Source: Planctomycetaceae bacterium (lineage in GTDB: Bacteria; Planctomycetota; Planctomycetia; Gemmatales; Gemmataceae). From it: 46,294 nt of DNA. Both the position numbers and the translations under genes were made by a program. Of this stretch, positions 1-7,819 are shown piece after piece; position 1 is the first letter of the stretch, and each line of letters opens with the position of its first letter. Under the pieces are notes generated by a model. It did no database searches. It saw only the letters and a list, made by a program, of their open reading frames with translations, and was not told the origin of the DNA. The stretch is from the NCBI GenBank assembly GCA_013823135.1, contig PNLP01000056.1, forward strand, positions 1 through 46,294. The letters run 5' to 3'.

Positions 1-2
1 GC

Positions 3-263
3 GGCCTAACGAAAACGTTGTTGCTCAGACAGATCGCTATGCTCGCCTCGCAGGAAGTCGCGATTCTGACGAAGGCGGGCATTGCTGAGCCGACCGCAGT
101 GGCCGCACTCGCTGCGGTCGATGTGTCCGCCGAACCAGCACCGGCACCGGTCTCAAATTCGACCCATCGCCGCGATGGTAGGCGTTTTCTTCGTGTAGCT
201 CCCGGCACCAAGCGTGACCTGAACGGCACCACTGAGACGAGGGAGGGGCACGATGACGAATAG
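3..263 (+). CDS. Unrecognised protein, 5' end outside window
   Basis: The frame is open to the left edge of the window, so the true start is probably upstream; inside the window the first usable start is TTG at 18. About 86 codons are visible. The N-terminal half is alanine-rich and looks helical. The C-terminal half is basic and polar, ending in several acidic residues, with no transmembrane segment or catalytic motif. Its stop overlaps the ATG of the next gene by 11 bases, which suggests translational coupling in a small operon with the two genes that follow. I do not recognise the family. The coupling is the main reason to believe it. Confidence 0.4.
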   Translation, partial: GLTKTLLLRQIAMLASQEVAILTKAGIAEPTAVAALAAVDVSAEPAPAPVSNSTHRRDGRRFLRVAPGTKRDLNGTTETREGHDDE

Positions 264-618
264 CCGCCCGAAGCCGAAAGCCTGGGTGAGCCGCGTTCCG
301 ACAGCGGACGCGGTTCTCCGCGAGAGCGTCGTTCGAGTGACGTCGAACAAGCCGGGAACTTGGGGCTACGTGCTTGCAGGAGTCCGGGAATCACGTCATT
401 GGTCGCAAGAGCAGCTTGCGATGGCTACGAGCGTGAGCGTGTCAGCCTTGGTGTTCTTGAGCCTCTGCCGCTCACCACGCCAGGGCCACCTTGAGGATGA
501 CTTGGTGGGCGTCGCGGATCGTATGGGAATCCCGACGGCCGCTTTGTGGTTCATGCTCGATTTGGCCACAGAAGCAAAGGCAGTGAACTGTCGCACGGCC
601 AATGAAGGTGCCGCATGA
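253..618 (+). CDS. Small XRE-like helix-turn-helix protein
   Basis: A 121-residue protein. Residues about 35-95 resemble an XRE/Cro-type helix-turn-helix: a LAGVRESRHWSQEQLA segment is followed by a second helix, a loop and a hydrophobic helix ending in a leucine-rich stretch. The recognition-helix region (around LVFLSLCRS) does not fit the consensus well, so DNA binding is not assured. The N-terminal 30 residues are basic and probably unstructured. It overlaps the upstream gene by 11 bases and the downstream gene by four (ATGA at 615-618). It may regulate its own small operon. Function beyond the fold is unknown. Confidence 0.55.
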   Translation: MTNSRPKPKAWVSRVPTADAVLRESVVRVTSNKPGTWGYVLAGVRESRHWSQEQLAMATSVSVSALVFLSLCRSPRQGHLEDDLVGVADRMGIPTAALWFMLDLATEAKAVNCRTANEGAA

Positions 619-821
619 CCGAGCCTAGCAACCCACGACCAAAGCCGCGTTGCCGGCTGGCGAGCATCTTCGACGGCGTGCCACCGGGCACGCCGTTGTC
701 GCTTCGTGACCTGGAAACGCTCATGCGTGCGGATACTGAGCGGCGGATTCTGGCTGTACTTGATCGCGTGTTCGCCGTACAGCCCGAACCGCAACCACCG
801 GAACCCGCCGAGCCAGCGTGA
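615..821 (+). CDS. Small unrecognised protein coupled to the XRE-like gene
   Basis: A 68-residue product whose ATG overlaps the preceding TGA in an ATGA arrangement, the best evidence that it is real. The middle (residues about 25-52) is predicted helical, containing LSLRDLETLMRADTERRILA, and the tail is rich in proline and glutamate. This looks like a short adaptor or DNA-associated protein, but no family is recognised. An opposing frame at 721-1002 overlaps its last third, and only one of the two is likely to be translated there. This one has the better operon context. Confidence 0.45.
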   Translation: MTEPSNPRPKPRCRLASIFDGVPPGTPLSLRDLETLMRADTERRILAVLDRVFAVQPEPQPPEPAEPA

Positions 822-1002
822 TCCAAACAATCGGTGGCGATTCGGTGACGTGCGTCACAAAGAGCAACACGTTGTCTCGGTCCGGCAATCGTACCGGAAT
901 CCGCTGTCCCACTCCGAAATTCAACTTCAGCCAGCCGTCGAGTGCGAGGCGGACCTGCACCCCAACTTCCTGCTCGACCACGAAGCCCCACCTCAAAGCC
1001 AT
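721..1002 (-). CDS. Possible small unrecognised protein
   Basis: The first 65 residues of this minus-strand frame read like a natural soluble protein, with alternating hydrophobic and polar beta-strand patterns (NFGVGQRIPVRLPDRDNVLL and a following VTHVTES). The last 28 residues are arginine-rich and overlap the opposing gene at 615-821, where they look like a shadow. It may be a decayed gene whose original stop was lost. No domain, signal peptide or clear ribosome-binding site was found. Low confidence; included because the region between 822 and 1044 otherwise has no explanation. Confidence 0.25.
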   Translation of the reverse strand: MALRWGFVVEQEVGVQVRLALDGWLKLNFGVGQRIPVRLPDRDNVLLFVTHVTESPPIVWITLARRVPVVAVRAVRRTRDQVQPESAAQYPHA

Positions 1003-1044
1003 TCAATCCAACGACGACGCTTGCGATAACCACCCGTCTCAACG

Positions 1045-1182
1045 ATGCGGACCACAAGGTTTGGGATCGTTCCACTGGAGAAGCGGCATCATCTACACGA
1101 ATCGGTGATTCAACGAGCGGTGCGGGCAGGGGTTCTGCGCCTGAAACTGCCGAAGATCGCCGCACCGCACGCATTCCGACAC
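1045..1182 (+). pseudogene. Integron-type tyrosine recombinase remnant
   Basis: Translation contains HHLHESVIQRAVRAG followed about 12 residues later by PHAFRH. This is the layout of the C-terminal catalytic domain of integron-integrase-like tyrosine recombinases: the segment leading into box II, HxxRH. Both neighbours are wrong. No N-terminal core-binding domain or first catalytic arginine region is found upstream, and the SFATHLL-like sequence normally following RH is missing, as is the catalytic tyrosine. Only about 40 codons survive, so this is a dead fragment. It suggests that recombinase-borne DNA entered here in the past. Identification is from remembered family motifs, not a search. 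Confidence 0.5.
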
Positions 1183-1508
1183 TGCGGGGTAGAGAGCCAT
1201 TCGACGCTCGCACACGAGCCAGACCCTTGCGGGCTAACACCAAGTGTGTTAGCCTGCGGTGGTGCGAAGGCCATCACGGTTGACGCATTCCCGCCGTTGC
1301 AACGCAACCACTGACTCTCGTTCTGCATGGCTTCAGTCTCAAACTCGAAGTCTGGCCGTGTTAGTAGACGCGAAGTTGCAACCTCTTGGTGTTCGGCGAC
1401 ACTGGCTAATGGCTGGTTCGGCGTCGGAGGGAATAAGCCGCAGTCCTTCGGGATCGTTCTTACGGATACTCTTCCGCAACCCAATTACAACAATCCAAGG
1501 ATTCGCCC
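1183..1508. other. Gene-free stretch with one hairpin
   Basis: No convincing gene was seen here. A 9-bp perfect inverted repeat with a 5-base loop lies at 1232-1254 (GGCTAACAC/GTGTTAGCC). It could be a terminator without a T-run, or a remnant of a recombination site next to the integrase fragment. It does not match the integron attC core consensus. An AAGGA ribosome-binding site for the next gene lies shortly before 1509. Confidence 0.4.
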
Positions 1509-1904
1509 ATGTCCAACGTTTCTGTGTCACGGCGGCAATTCGCTCGCATCGCATTCGGTGGGTTGGGTGTTGCGGCTACTGTAGCAGCAAGCGGGTGTGG
1601 TGCCCCGGCTATCCCGGCGGCCCCTGCCGTCGTGAAGGTCGTGGTCATCATCCTCACATGGGTGGGCATCCTCTCGACTACCGGCTACTTGGTGCTTCGT
1701 GCGACCGAGCAATACTGGAAGGTTGAGAGCGCGAGACTCGACGTTGAGCGAAAGCGGCTTCTGCTGGCGGGTGTCAAGAACGGTCAACAGGTTCAAGGAG
1801 AGTTGCCGCTCGATGACGCGCAAATGGCTGCGGTAGTCGAGCACGAGCGAGTGCGCATCGAGTTCGAGGATGGGCAGGCCATTGAGTTGCCAGTCGCTGT
1901 GTAG
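1509..1904 (+). CDS. Tat-signal membrane-anchored protein of unknown function
   Basis: 131 residues. The N-terminus SRRQFARIAFGGLGVAATV is a twin-arginine (Tat) signal with an alanine-rich hydrophobic core ending near a cysteine (ASGC), which could be a lipoprotein or signal-peptidase site. A second hydrophobic segment at about residues 40-62 (VVKVVVIILTWVGILSTTGY) is probably a membrane anchor. A charged helical region follows (residues 66-90, ESARLDVERKRLLL), and a short acidic C-terminal beta-rich tail. An AAGGA site precedes the ATG. The gene ends two bases before the stop of an opposing small gene. A surface or periplasmic role is inferred from topology only. Confidence 0.65.
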   Translation: MSNVSVSRRQFARIAFGGLGVAATVAASGCGAPAIPAAPAVVKVVVIILTWVGILSTTGYLVLRATEQYWKVESARLDVERKRLLLAGVKNGQQVQGELPLDDAQMAAVVEHERVRIEFEDGQAIELPVAV

Positions 1905-1905
1905 G

Positions 1906-2106
1906 TCACGCGAGGACGAAAAGCACGCCACCCCAGATACTGCACGTGGATCCAGCCCGCATGTAGGCTTTCTGGAGTTCGTAGCCCACCGAGCGGGCCG
2001 GGCAGGTGATCTGTTTCGTTCGGCGACGGAGGCCACTATTGTCGATGAGAAAGTGCGTTGGGGGGGGGGGGCTGACTGTCGTCGCGAAGATAGCCGAGGA
2101 AAACAA
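1906..2106 (-). CDS. Possible small protein with a homopolymeric C tract
   Basis: This frame ends one base beyond the convergent gene at 1509-1904, a natural tail-to-tail layout. Its last 50 residues look like real protein (THFLIDNSGLRRRTKQITCP, then a Tyr/Gly-rich stretch with several cysteines), with GC-rich third codon positions. Near the N-terminus it reads through a run of 12 C on this strand (the G run at 2060-2071), giving SPPPP. The start is unclear: TTG at 2106 is my choice, and another TTG at 2166 would overlap the divergent gene. If the tract length varies between cells, the frame would be switched on and off. Function unknown. Confidence 0.35.
   Translation of the reverse strand: MFSSAIFATTVSPPPPTHFLIDNSGLRRRTKQITCPARSVGYELQKAYMRAGSTCSIWGGVLFVLA
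2060..2071. repeat. Run of 12 G residues
   Basis: A single-base run of this length is exceptional in this window, where I noticed no comparable run elsewhere. It lies inside the possible minus-strand gene at 1906-2106 and about 90 bases upstream of the small zinc-binding gene. It could be a slippage-prone phase-variation tract or an assembly artefact. Confidence 0.9.
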
Positions 2107-2158
2107 GGGGTTGGTACAATAGGTGAAAGTGGAAGTCAAAAATCGAAAGGGAAATACT

Positions 2159-2353
2159 ATGAGCAATGTGACGACTCAACCGGACCCGAAGAAGTGCGAC
2201 GGTTCCGGCTGCACGAAAGATGCTACCCGTAAGGTCGTTGATGGACTCGGTCGAACGATTGGACATTACTGCGACGACTGCAAAAAAATCCTCTTTGACG
2301 ACATCAAAGATCATATGCTGGCTCCGGTTAAGCCGGTAAAGAAATCTCCGTGA
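2159..2353 (+). CDS. Small putative zinc-binding protein
   Basis: 64 residues from the ATG at 2159, which follows a GAAAGG-like ribosome-binding site; an in-frame GTG at 2123 would add 12 residues. Cysteines and histidine are spaced as C13-x4-C18 and H36-x-C38-x2-C41, a small treble-clef or zinc-ribbon-like arrangement. The C-terminus is basic and proline-rich (APVKPVKKSP). Such single-knuckle proteins often bind nucleic acid or a partner protein, but nothing here defines the role. It stands alone, with about 220 bases before the next gene. Confidence 0.6.
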   Translation: MSNVTTQPDPKKCDGSGCTKDATRKVVDGLGRTIGHYCDDCKKILFDDIKDHMLAPVKPVKKSP

Positions 2354-2573
2354 CGATGCCGCCTGTTACCGCCACGTACATCATCGCGTGATGCCCAGCA
2401 CTAAACGTTCAGTTCGGACCCGCTTTTCAACGCTCGCGAATGCCCGCCACGCACTGGGAAATGTAGTATAATATCAGTGGATGGGAGTGCGGCGAAAGAG
2501 TGCCGCGTTCGTTCTCGGAAAGCTCAATTCGCCATACTCCTCGGCGGGACGGAATCCCGAAAGGAGCGACACG

Positions 2574-3086
2574 ATGCCTCGCCCCACACCTCGGAACCCA
2601 AAGTCCACCAACAAGAAGCCGAAGTTCACCGAGCCGGTGCCGACCGTGAGTCTCATGCCGGTGAGTTTGGGGCTTGCGAACAAGCTCCGCGAGTTGGACC
2701 ACTACCTGTTTCGCGAGTTCGGCGGGAACTTCTCTTACGTGATCGGCGGGCAGGGAAAAATCCTCTCGGCGTCCAACGCGATTAGCGGGATTGTGGTGCC
2801 AAGCGTCAAGGACGAACCTTTGGAGGGGCGCGTTATTTCCGAGAGCGAGTTGTGGCAGGTTCCTGAAGGCACCAAGGTCGAACACCCGGTTTACGGGCCG
2901 GGTGAAATCAAGCGTGCCCACCGCGTGGACGATACCGACCTGGATGACCGCGTTGCAGTGTTCGGGAACGTGTCATTCGTGCTGCCGGCGGTCAAACTGG
3001 ACCCTCAGCATCCTTGGGATTGCGTGGTGAAACTGACCCTTCCGAAAAACGCGGAAATCAGCACCTCGCTTTCGACAAGGGCATGA
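2574..3086 (+). CDS. Unknown protein with a possible Tudor/SH3-like segment
   Basis: The ATG at 2574 is chosen because AAGGAG lies eight bases upstream (2561-2566); the frame is open further upstream without support. The product has 170 residues. The first 25 are basic and proline-rich. The region around residues 100-140 (VEHPVYGPGEIKRA, then a beta-rich stretch) resembles small SH3/Tudor-like modules of the UvrD C-terminal or CarD type, which read 'H-P-x-(F/Y)-G-x-G-x-(I/V)' before a beta barrel. That suggests nucleic-acid or RNA-polymerase contact, but the match is short. No membrane segment or catalytic motif is seen. Confidence 0.55.
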   Translation: MPRPTPRNPKSTNKKPKFTEPVPTVSLMPVSLGLANKLRELDHYLFREFGGNFSYVIGGQGKILSASNAISGIVVPSVKDEPLEGRVISESELWQVPEGTKVEHPVYGPGEIKRAHRVDDTDLDDRVAVFGNVSFVLPAVKLDPQHPWDCVVKLTLPKNAEISTSLSTRA

Positions 3087-3413
3087 TTGCGACACTGGCA
3101 AATCGCCCTTCCGTCCCTCAACGCACGGATACGAGGGGCGAACCAAATCCAACGTGCCGTGCTTCGCGGCATGTCGCATCGGAACCACTTCTCACCAGCA
3201 TCCTTCAACTTGGGGTAGCCCATGAAAGGCCGCGCAGGTGGTGCCTTGATGTCTCACGGAAATCCGCGTTGCGGGCAGGTGATGGTTGTGACACGGCCCA
3301 TTCGCTTCAATGGTGGGTCATCCGTCCTCTATGGATGGGTTTGAATCCGAACTGTCGTAGAATGCTCGCGGGCACAGGCAAAAGTACATGCAGTTCGCTT
3401 CTTGGGATGCACC
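3087..3413. other. Gene-free upstream region of the kinase-Sel1 gene
   Basis: No gene was recognised. A TAGAAT hexamer at about 3357-3362, just upstream of the kinase gene, resembles a sigma-70 -10 box; no good -35 partner is visible 16-18 bases before it. A weak GGGA precedes the ATG at 3414. Confidence 0.35.
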
Positions 3414-6215
3414 ATGTCGCTCCGTGAACAGTGTCGCGGTCTGGTGGTGAAGTATGGTTCTGCCGCGAAAGTAGTGGTGACCAGCGTTCTGAACGTCGTT
3501 GCTCCGGGATGCGGGAAACTCGTCGAACTCGCGGGGCAAGCCATCGACAGCGCCAAGGGTGTCGCCGAGAAATCCGCGAAGGATGAATGGGAACGCGATC
3601 TGTTGGAGAGTGTCCAGAACAACGAAGCCGAACTCGAACGGCTCGGTCGCCTCTTCGAGAGACTCAGCGGGCCGCTTGCGAATCTCTGCGACAAGGCCAA
3701 CGCCTTCGCCGATCAGCCGGAGGAATTGCCCGACATCATCGGGCGAGCGCTTGCCGCCAACCCCACGCTTTCCAAAGTTCTGCACGATCTCGGCGACATC
3801 AAGGAAGAGTTCGGCTTCTTCCAGTCTGACCTGCAACGAATCGCTGACCGTCAAGAAGAAGCGATTCCCGTCTATGCTCGCATGAACCGCGTCGCGGATT
3901 ACTTCGACGAACTCTGGCAAGCAGGGATCAAGCCCAAGCAGTTCGTCGAATGCATCCAAAAGCGTGATGAAGTTGCCCGCCACATCGAACAGGGTCAACT
4001 CGCCGGCACCGACGCCCTGTTGCTCGATCTGCGCACGAGTACGCCGCAAGCGTCGAGCGTGTGCATTCTCGAAGCGGCTGCGGCCACTCGCGATTTCAAT
4101 TACCCGTTAGCGCAGCGCGCCCTCATTTCAGCGACAAAACTTCGACCCAGCGACGCGGGTTTGGCCGAACTTTCGCGACGGGTCACTGTGTTGGCCACGG
4201 CTGCCATTCAGCGGACGCCCACACCCAATCCGAGCAGCGAACCGAACGCACCGAAGCGACTCCAACCCGGCGATATGCTCGACGGCTGGAAACTGGAATC
4301 GCGTTTGGGGGCGGGCAGTTGGGGGCAGGTGTTTCGGGCCGTGCAGAACGGCCAGCCTCGTGCGCTCAAGGTGATGCACCCGAACTTCGCCGCCGACCGA
4401 GCGTTCGTAGATCGCTTCAAGAAAGAGATCGCCACGTTGCACCGGCTGCCCCGGCATCCCAATCTCGTTCGCATCGAGGATTTCGGTTTCTGCGCCGACT
4501 GGCGAACGTGGTATCTGACGATGGAATACATCGACGGTCCGACGCTGGAACAATATCTGGCAAAAAACGGCCCAATGACGGAGGAACAGATTCGCACGAT
4601 GTTCGCCGAGGCGGTGAGAGGGTTGGCGGAGGCACACACGGCGAGAATTATTCATCGCGACATCAAGCCCGGTAACCTCGTCTTCCGGCGGAGCGACAAG
4701 CGGTTGGTGTTTGTCGATTTCGGTTTGGCAGTCGGCGTTGAGGACTTCGGCCAAACGGGTATCGGTGGCCGGACGATTCAGTTCGCGGCACCGGAACAGC
4801 ACTACGGCGAATCGGCGACGCAGGCGAGCGACGTGTTCAGCCTGTGCGCCGTGATTCACTATGCGGCGCAGTACGACAAGCCAGAGTTACGGAAGCCCAA
4901 CCGCTTCACGCCGAAGTCGGCCCCAGAATCGCTCCGTGAGATGCTGACTCGCGGCATGGTCAGTAATGTCGAAGACCGATTCCAGCACGCCGGGCAACTG
5001 CTCAACTGTTTCGCGCTACGCTGGCCTGATGTCGAGGCCGATTACGAGGCGTTCTTGAAGTTGCAAAGGCGCGGCAACGGCATGCAATTCTGGCTGGAAC
5101 AACACGCGGAACGGTTACCGCGCTGGCAAGCTACTGCGGCACAAAATTCTGCCGCGATGCTGTTGGTGGGACACTGTCACGATGAGGGAATCGGGCTTCG
5201 GCAGGATCACGCCGAAGCAATGAAGTGGTTTCTCAAAGCCGCCGATGCTGGGAATGCTGTGGCAATGATGCAACTGGGCGTGCGGTACGACCACGGTCGG
5301 TGGGTGCCCCAAGATTACGCCGAGGCGATGAAGTGGTATCGCAGAGCCGCCGACGCTGGGAATGCAGGAGCGATGTGCAACATTGGAGTCCTCGTCAACG
5401 AAGGTCAGGGGGTGCCCCAAGATTACGCCGAGGCGATGAAGTGGTATCGCAAAGCCGCCGACGCCGGAGACACAGGCGCAATGAGGAACATCGGCATGCT
5501 GTACGACAACGCTGAGGGCGTTCCCCAGGACCACATCGAGGCGATGAAGTGGTATCGCAAAGCTGCCGACGCCGGAGACATATACGCAATGAGGAACATC
5601 GGCTTGCTTTACGACATTGGTGGAGGCGTTCCCCAGGATCACATCGAGGCGATGAAGTGGTATCGCAAAGCCGCCGACACCGGAAACGAAGAAGCGATGT
5701 ACAGCATCGGCGTGCTGTACCACAACGGTCAGGGCGTTCCCCAGGATTACGCTGAGGCACTGAAGTGGTATCGCAAAGCCGCCGAGGCCGGAGACACAGG
5801 CGCGATGATGAGGGTCGGCGTGCTGTACCACAACGGTCAGGGCGTTCCGCAGGATTTCACGGAAACGATGAAGTGGTACCGCAAAGCCGCCGACACTGGG
5901 GATGCTGATGCGATGTACAGCATCGGCATGCTGTACGACAACGCTGAGGGCGTTCCCCAGGATCGCATCGAGGCGCTGAAGTGGTATCGCAAAGCCGCCG
6001 ACGCTGGAAACGCAGGAGCGATGTATAACATCGGCACGATGTACCACACTGGTGAGGGCGTTCCCCAGGATCACATCGAGGCGCTGAAGTGGTATCGCAA
6101 AGCCGCCGATGCTGGGCACGCAATGACAGCAGAATATGTGGCCGCTCTTGAGAAGCGTTCCGAGCTAACTTCTCCGGATGATGACGAATTTGAACTGACA
6201 CAGGACGATTCGTAA
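3414..6215 (+). CDS. Ser/Thr protein kinase fused to nine Sel1 repeats
   Basis: 933 residues from ATG 3414; a TTG at 3402 is also in frame. Residues 1-285 are mostly helical with a hydrophobic stretch near 17-40 and no recognised domain. Residues about 288-545 form a Hanks-type kinase: glycine loop GAGSWGQVF, ATP-binding Lys319, catalytic loop HRDIKPGN (Asp416) and metal-binding DFG (Asp435), so it should be active. Residues about 581-904 are nine 36-residue Sel1/TPR-like repeats, each carrying a variant of GVPQDYAEAMKWYRKAADAG, a helical scaffold for partner proteins. The tail is acidic. There is no clear transmembrane helix, so it is probably cytoplasmic. The likely role is a signalling kinase that recruits substrates through the repeats. 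Regulators are unknown. Confidence 0.9.
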   Translation: MSLREQCRGLVVKYGSAAKVVVTSVLNVVAPGCGKLVELAGQAIDSAKGVAEKSAKDEWERDLLESVQNNEAELERLGRLFERLSGPLANLCDKANAFADQPEELPDIIGRALAANPTLSKVLHDLGDIKEEFGFFQSDLQRIADRQEEAIPVYARMNRVADYFDELWQAGIKPKQFVECIQKRDEVARHIEQGQLAGTDALLLDLRTSTPQASSVCILEAAAATRDFNYPLAQRALISATKLRPSDAGLAELSRRVTVLATAAIQRTPTPNPSSEPNAPKRLQPGDMLDGWKLESRLGAGSWGQVFRAVQNGQPRALKVMHPNFAADRAFVDRFKKEIATLHRLPRHPNLVRIEDFGFCADWRTWYLTMEYIDGPTLEQYLAKNGPMTEEQIRTMFAEAVRGLAEAHTARIIHRDIKPGNLVFRRSDKRLVFVDFGLAVGVEDFGQTGIGGRTIQFAAPEQHYGESATQASDVFSLCAVIHYAAQYDKPELRKPNRFTPKSAPESLREMLTRGMVSNVEDRFQHAGQLLNCFALRWPDVEADYEAFLKLQRRGNGMQFWLEQHAERLPRWQATAAQNSAAMLLVGHCHDEGIGLRQDHAEAMKWFLKAADAGNAVAMMQLGVRYDHGRWVPQDYAEAMKWYRRAADAGNAGAMCNIGVLVNEGQGVPQDYAEAMKWYRKAADAGDTGAMRNIGMLYDNAEGVPQDHIEAMKWYRKAADAGDIYAMRNIGLLYDIGGGVPQDHIEAMKWYRKAADTGNEEAMYSIGVLYHNGQGVPQDYAEALKWYRKAAEAGDTGAMMRVGVLYHNGQGVPQDFTETMKWYRKAADTGDADAMYSIGMLYDNAEGVPQDRIEALKWYRKAADAGNAGAMYNIGTMYHTGEGVPQDHIEALKWYRKAADAGHAMTAEYVAALEKRSELTSPDDDEFELTQDDS
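5155..6126 (+). repeat. Nine 108-bp tandem repeats coding for Sel1 units
   Basis: Nine direct repeats of about 108 bp lie inside the kinase gene, very similar at DNA level around the phrase GAAGTGGTATCGCAAAGCCG. The high DNA identity suggests recent expansion or gene conversion. It creates a long false open frame on the other strand. Confidence 0.9.
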
Positions 6216-6403
6216 GGTCGGCGTGAGGGTACGATCCTTGGACGCAGGTGACGCTCTGCCGACCGCTGCATTAGGCTACGATCAGCACAGGATCACGCCC
6301 AACAAGCGAGGGAGAGCCAGCGGTGCGGAAGCGAACAGCAGCACGCCGCAGGTGCGCTGCCCAAGCTGAACCAACTCACACCGCATCCACGCTGATTTAC
6401 GAC

Positions 6404-7468
6404 TCATTTTCGTTCGGCATCTGCTCGCCACACAGCCCTCATCTCCGTCTGTTCTACCCCCGTGAAGCCCGCCTGCACGTTGTCGGAAAGGCGGGCAGCG
6501 GCTTGGCTGATGGTACGGACAGCCTCATCCCACTTCGACTGATCTTCCGTAGCCCACTTCACATGATCCAGGCTCTTGAGAAGGTCGGTCAGCTTGCTTC
6601 CGATCTGGACCAACTCCGTCAACAACGGTCCCGCCGCGTCCTCGGCTCCCGGCGTATTCGCGGCCGGCGTACTGGCGACCCCTGTGCCGCCCTCAGTCAT
6701 CTTCACCTTCGGAGCCGGTGTCTTGGCGACTCCGTTGTCACCCTTGAGCTTCCTCAACTCCTTGTTCGCCGTGGTCGTCCCGGCGGCGATCTGGGCGACG
6801 GCCTTCGGCTTCAGCTTCTTGACCATTTCGACCTTTGCCGCCGTGGACCGGCCGACACCAGCGGCATCGGCCTTAGCCTTCAACACATCTACCCTTTGTC
6901 CACCGGTGGACAAGGGTTTCCCCGACTGACGCTGCTTGCCGCCCGCTTCCTTCATTTGCTCGTACTTCGCCTTGAACGCGGCACATTCGTCGCACAGCAT
7001 GTCGAACGAGGCATACTTCTGATCTTTGGTTGAGTGGCGACGGATGCCGCTGGCGTGGACCTTTTCAGCCGCCTCCAATGCCGATCCCATGAACTTGACG
7101 AGTGTCGGCTTGGTCTTGGTGTGCAGGCACGCGAGGTAGCGGTGCCAGCCATCCAGAATCATTCCTTGAAAAATGAGAATCGGGTGGTCCAGACCCCGGC
7201 TACCAACGTCACGGACGAGTTCCGTGAAGCTCTCGTGGTCAAACCGCTGCCACGCCTTTCCGAACGGATGCTGTTTGTACTTCGTGCCGTTGGTCAAATC
7301 CTCTACGACCGAGGGTGTCAGCCCGTCGGCGACGTCCGTCGTTGACGACATCGGGAGTACCGGCAGTTTGGCCGGAGGCTTCTTACGGCGGGGGCGCGGG
7401 GAAAACGGGTTGGCGATCACGCGGTCCGAGGAACCCATGCGACGCGAGGAAGTCTTGCGTTCCGTCAT
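6404..7468 (-). CDS. ParB/Srx-fold domain protein
   Basis: 354 residues from the ATG at 7468; a TTG start at 7519 would add 17. Residues about 60-150 match the ParB N-terminal fold: GKAWQRFDHESFTELVRDVG leads to HPILIFQGMILDGWHRYLAC, where DGWHRYLA corresponds to the DGxxRxxA signature of the CTP/nuclease-type ParB domain. Residues about 195-240 contain a helical segment like the HTH region of ParB or KorB proteins (GVGRSTAAKVEMVKKL). The C-terminus has a long acidic or helical tail, possibly for dimerisation. It is divergent from a nuclease-like gene at 7820 and has no ParA partner. Orphan ParB proteins of this kind are common on plasmids, phages and islands. A DNA-binding role is likely; segregation is not shown. 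Confidence 0.7.
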   Translation of the reverse strand: MTERKTSSRRMGSSDRVIANPFSPRPRRKKPPAKLPVLPMSSTTDVADGLTPSVVEDLTNGTKYKQHPFGKAWQRFDHESFTELVRDVGSRGLDHPILIFQGMILDGWHRYLACLHTKTKPTLVKFMGSALEAAEKVHASGIRRHSTKDQKYASFDMLCDECAAFKAKYEQMKEAGGKQRQSGKPLSTGGQRVDVLKAKADAAGVGRSTAAKVEMVKKLKPKAVAQIAAGTTTANKELRKLKGDNGVAKTPAPKVKMTEGGTGVASTPAANTPGAEDAAGPLLTELVQIGSKLTDLLKSLDHVKWATEDQSKWDEAVRTISQAAARLSDNVQAGFTGVEQTEMRAVWRADAERK

Positions 7469-7819
7469 AGTCAACGCTTTCGAGGGAGGAGCCTTCGCCA
7501 CGCGCGAGTCAACGCCCAAGCGGGAGTCGTGCGTAGTTTGGTTTGTGGGTTGTGGCAGCGAAAAGTCGGAAAAGACTTAGTCGTGCTGATCCTGAGTGCG
7601 TTTCCGCGTCCGTTGCTACAGTCATATTTTCGTCCTCGATTCCGTTGGAAACAAGGACGGTTGCCCACAGGTAAATCTGGGGTGTCTGGCTACTCCGTAA
7701 GTTGTTTATCGGGGAAGATTTCCGCTAAAAAGCGTTGAGCCAGCGGTGCGTCGCCGTCCACAACTTGCACTCGGACGAACTCGAAGTGACCACCAAACCA
7801 CCTCAACCTGAGAGGAACA
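7469..7819. other. Divergent intergenic region between ParB-like and nuclease-like genes
   Basis: No gene was seen. It should hold promoters for both directions. A GAGAGGAAC ribosome-binding site lies just before 7820. The phrase GCCAGCGGTGCG at about 7739-7750 also occurs at about 6316-6327, on either side of the ParB-like gene, and could be a binding site. This is weak evidence. Confidence 0.4.

Noticed and set aside
1232..1254. Hairpin considered as an integron attC site beside the integrase fragment
   Set aside because: The arms GGCTAACAC/GTGTTAGCC do not fit the RYYYAAC/GTTRRRY core, and no second pair of boxes was found.
1110..1484. A 124-codon minus-strand frame
   Set aside because: Composition is random-looking, it lies opposite the integrase fragment, and there is no ribosome-binding site.
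5115..6119. A 334-codon open frame antisense to the Sel1 repeats
   Set aside because: It is a by-product of the 108-bp repeats; its protein is a repeat of the same frame and the plus strand has a clear kinase-Sel1 protein.
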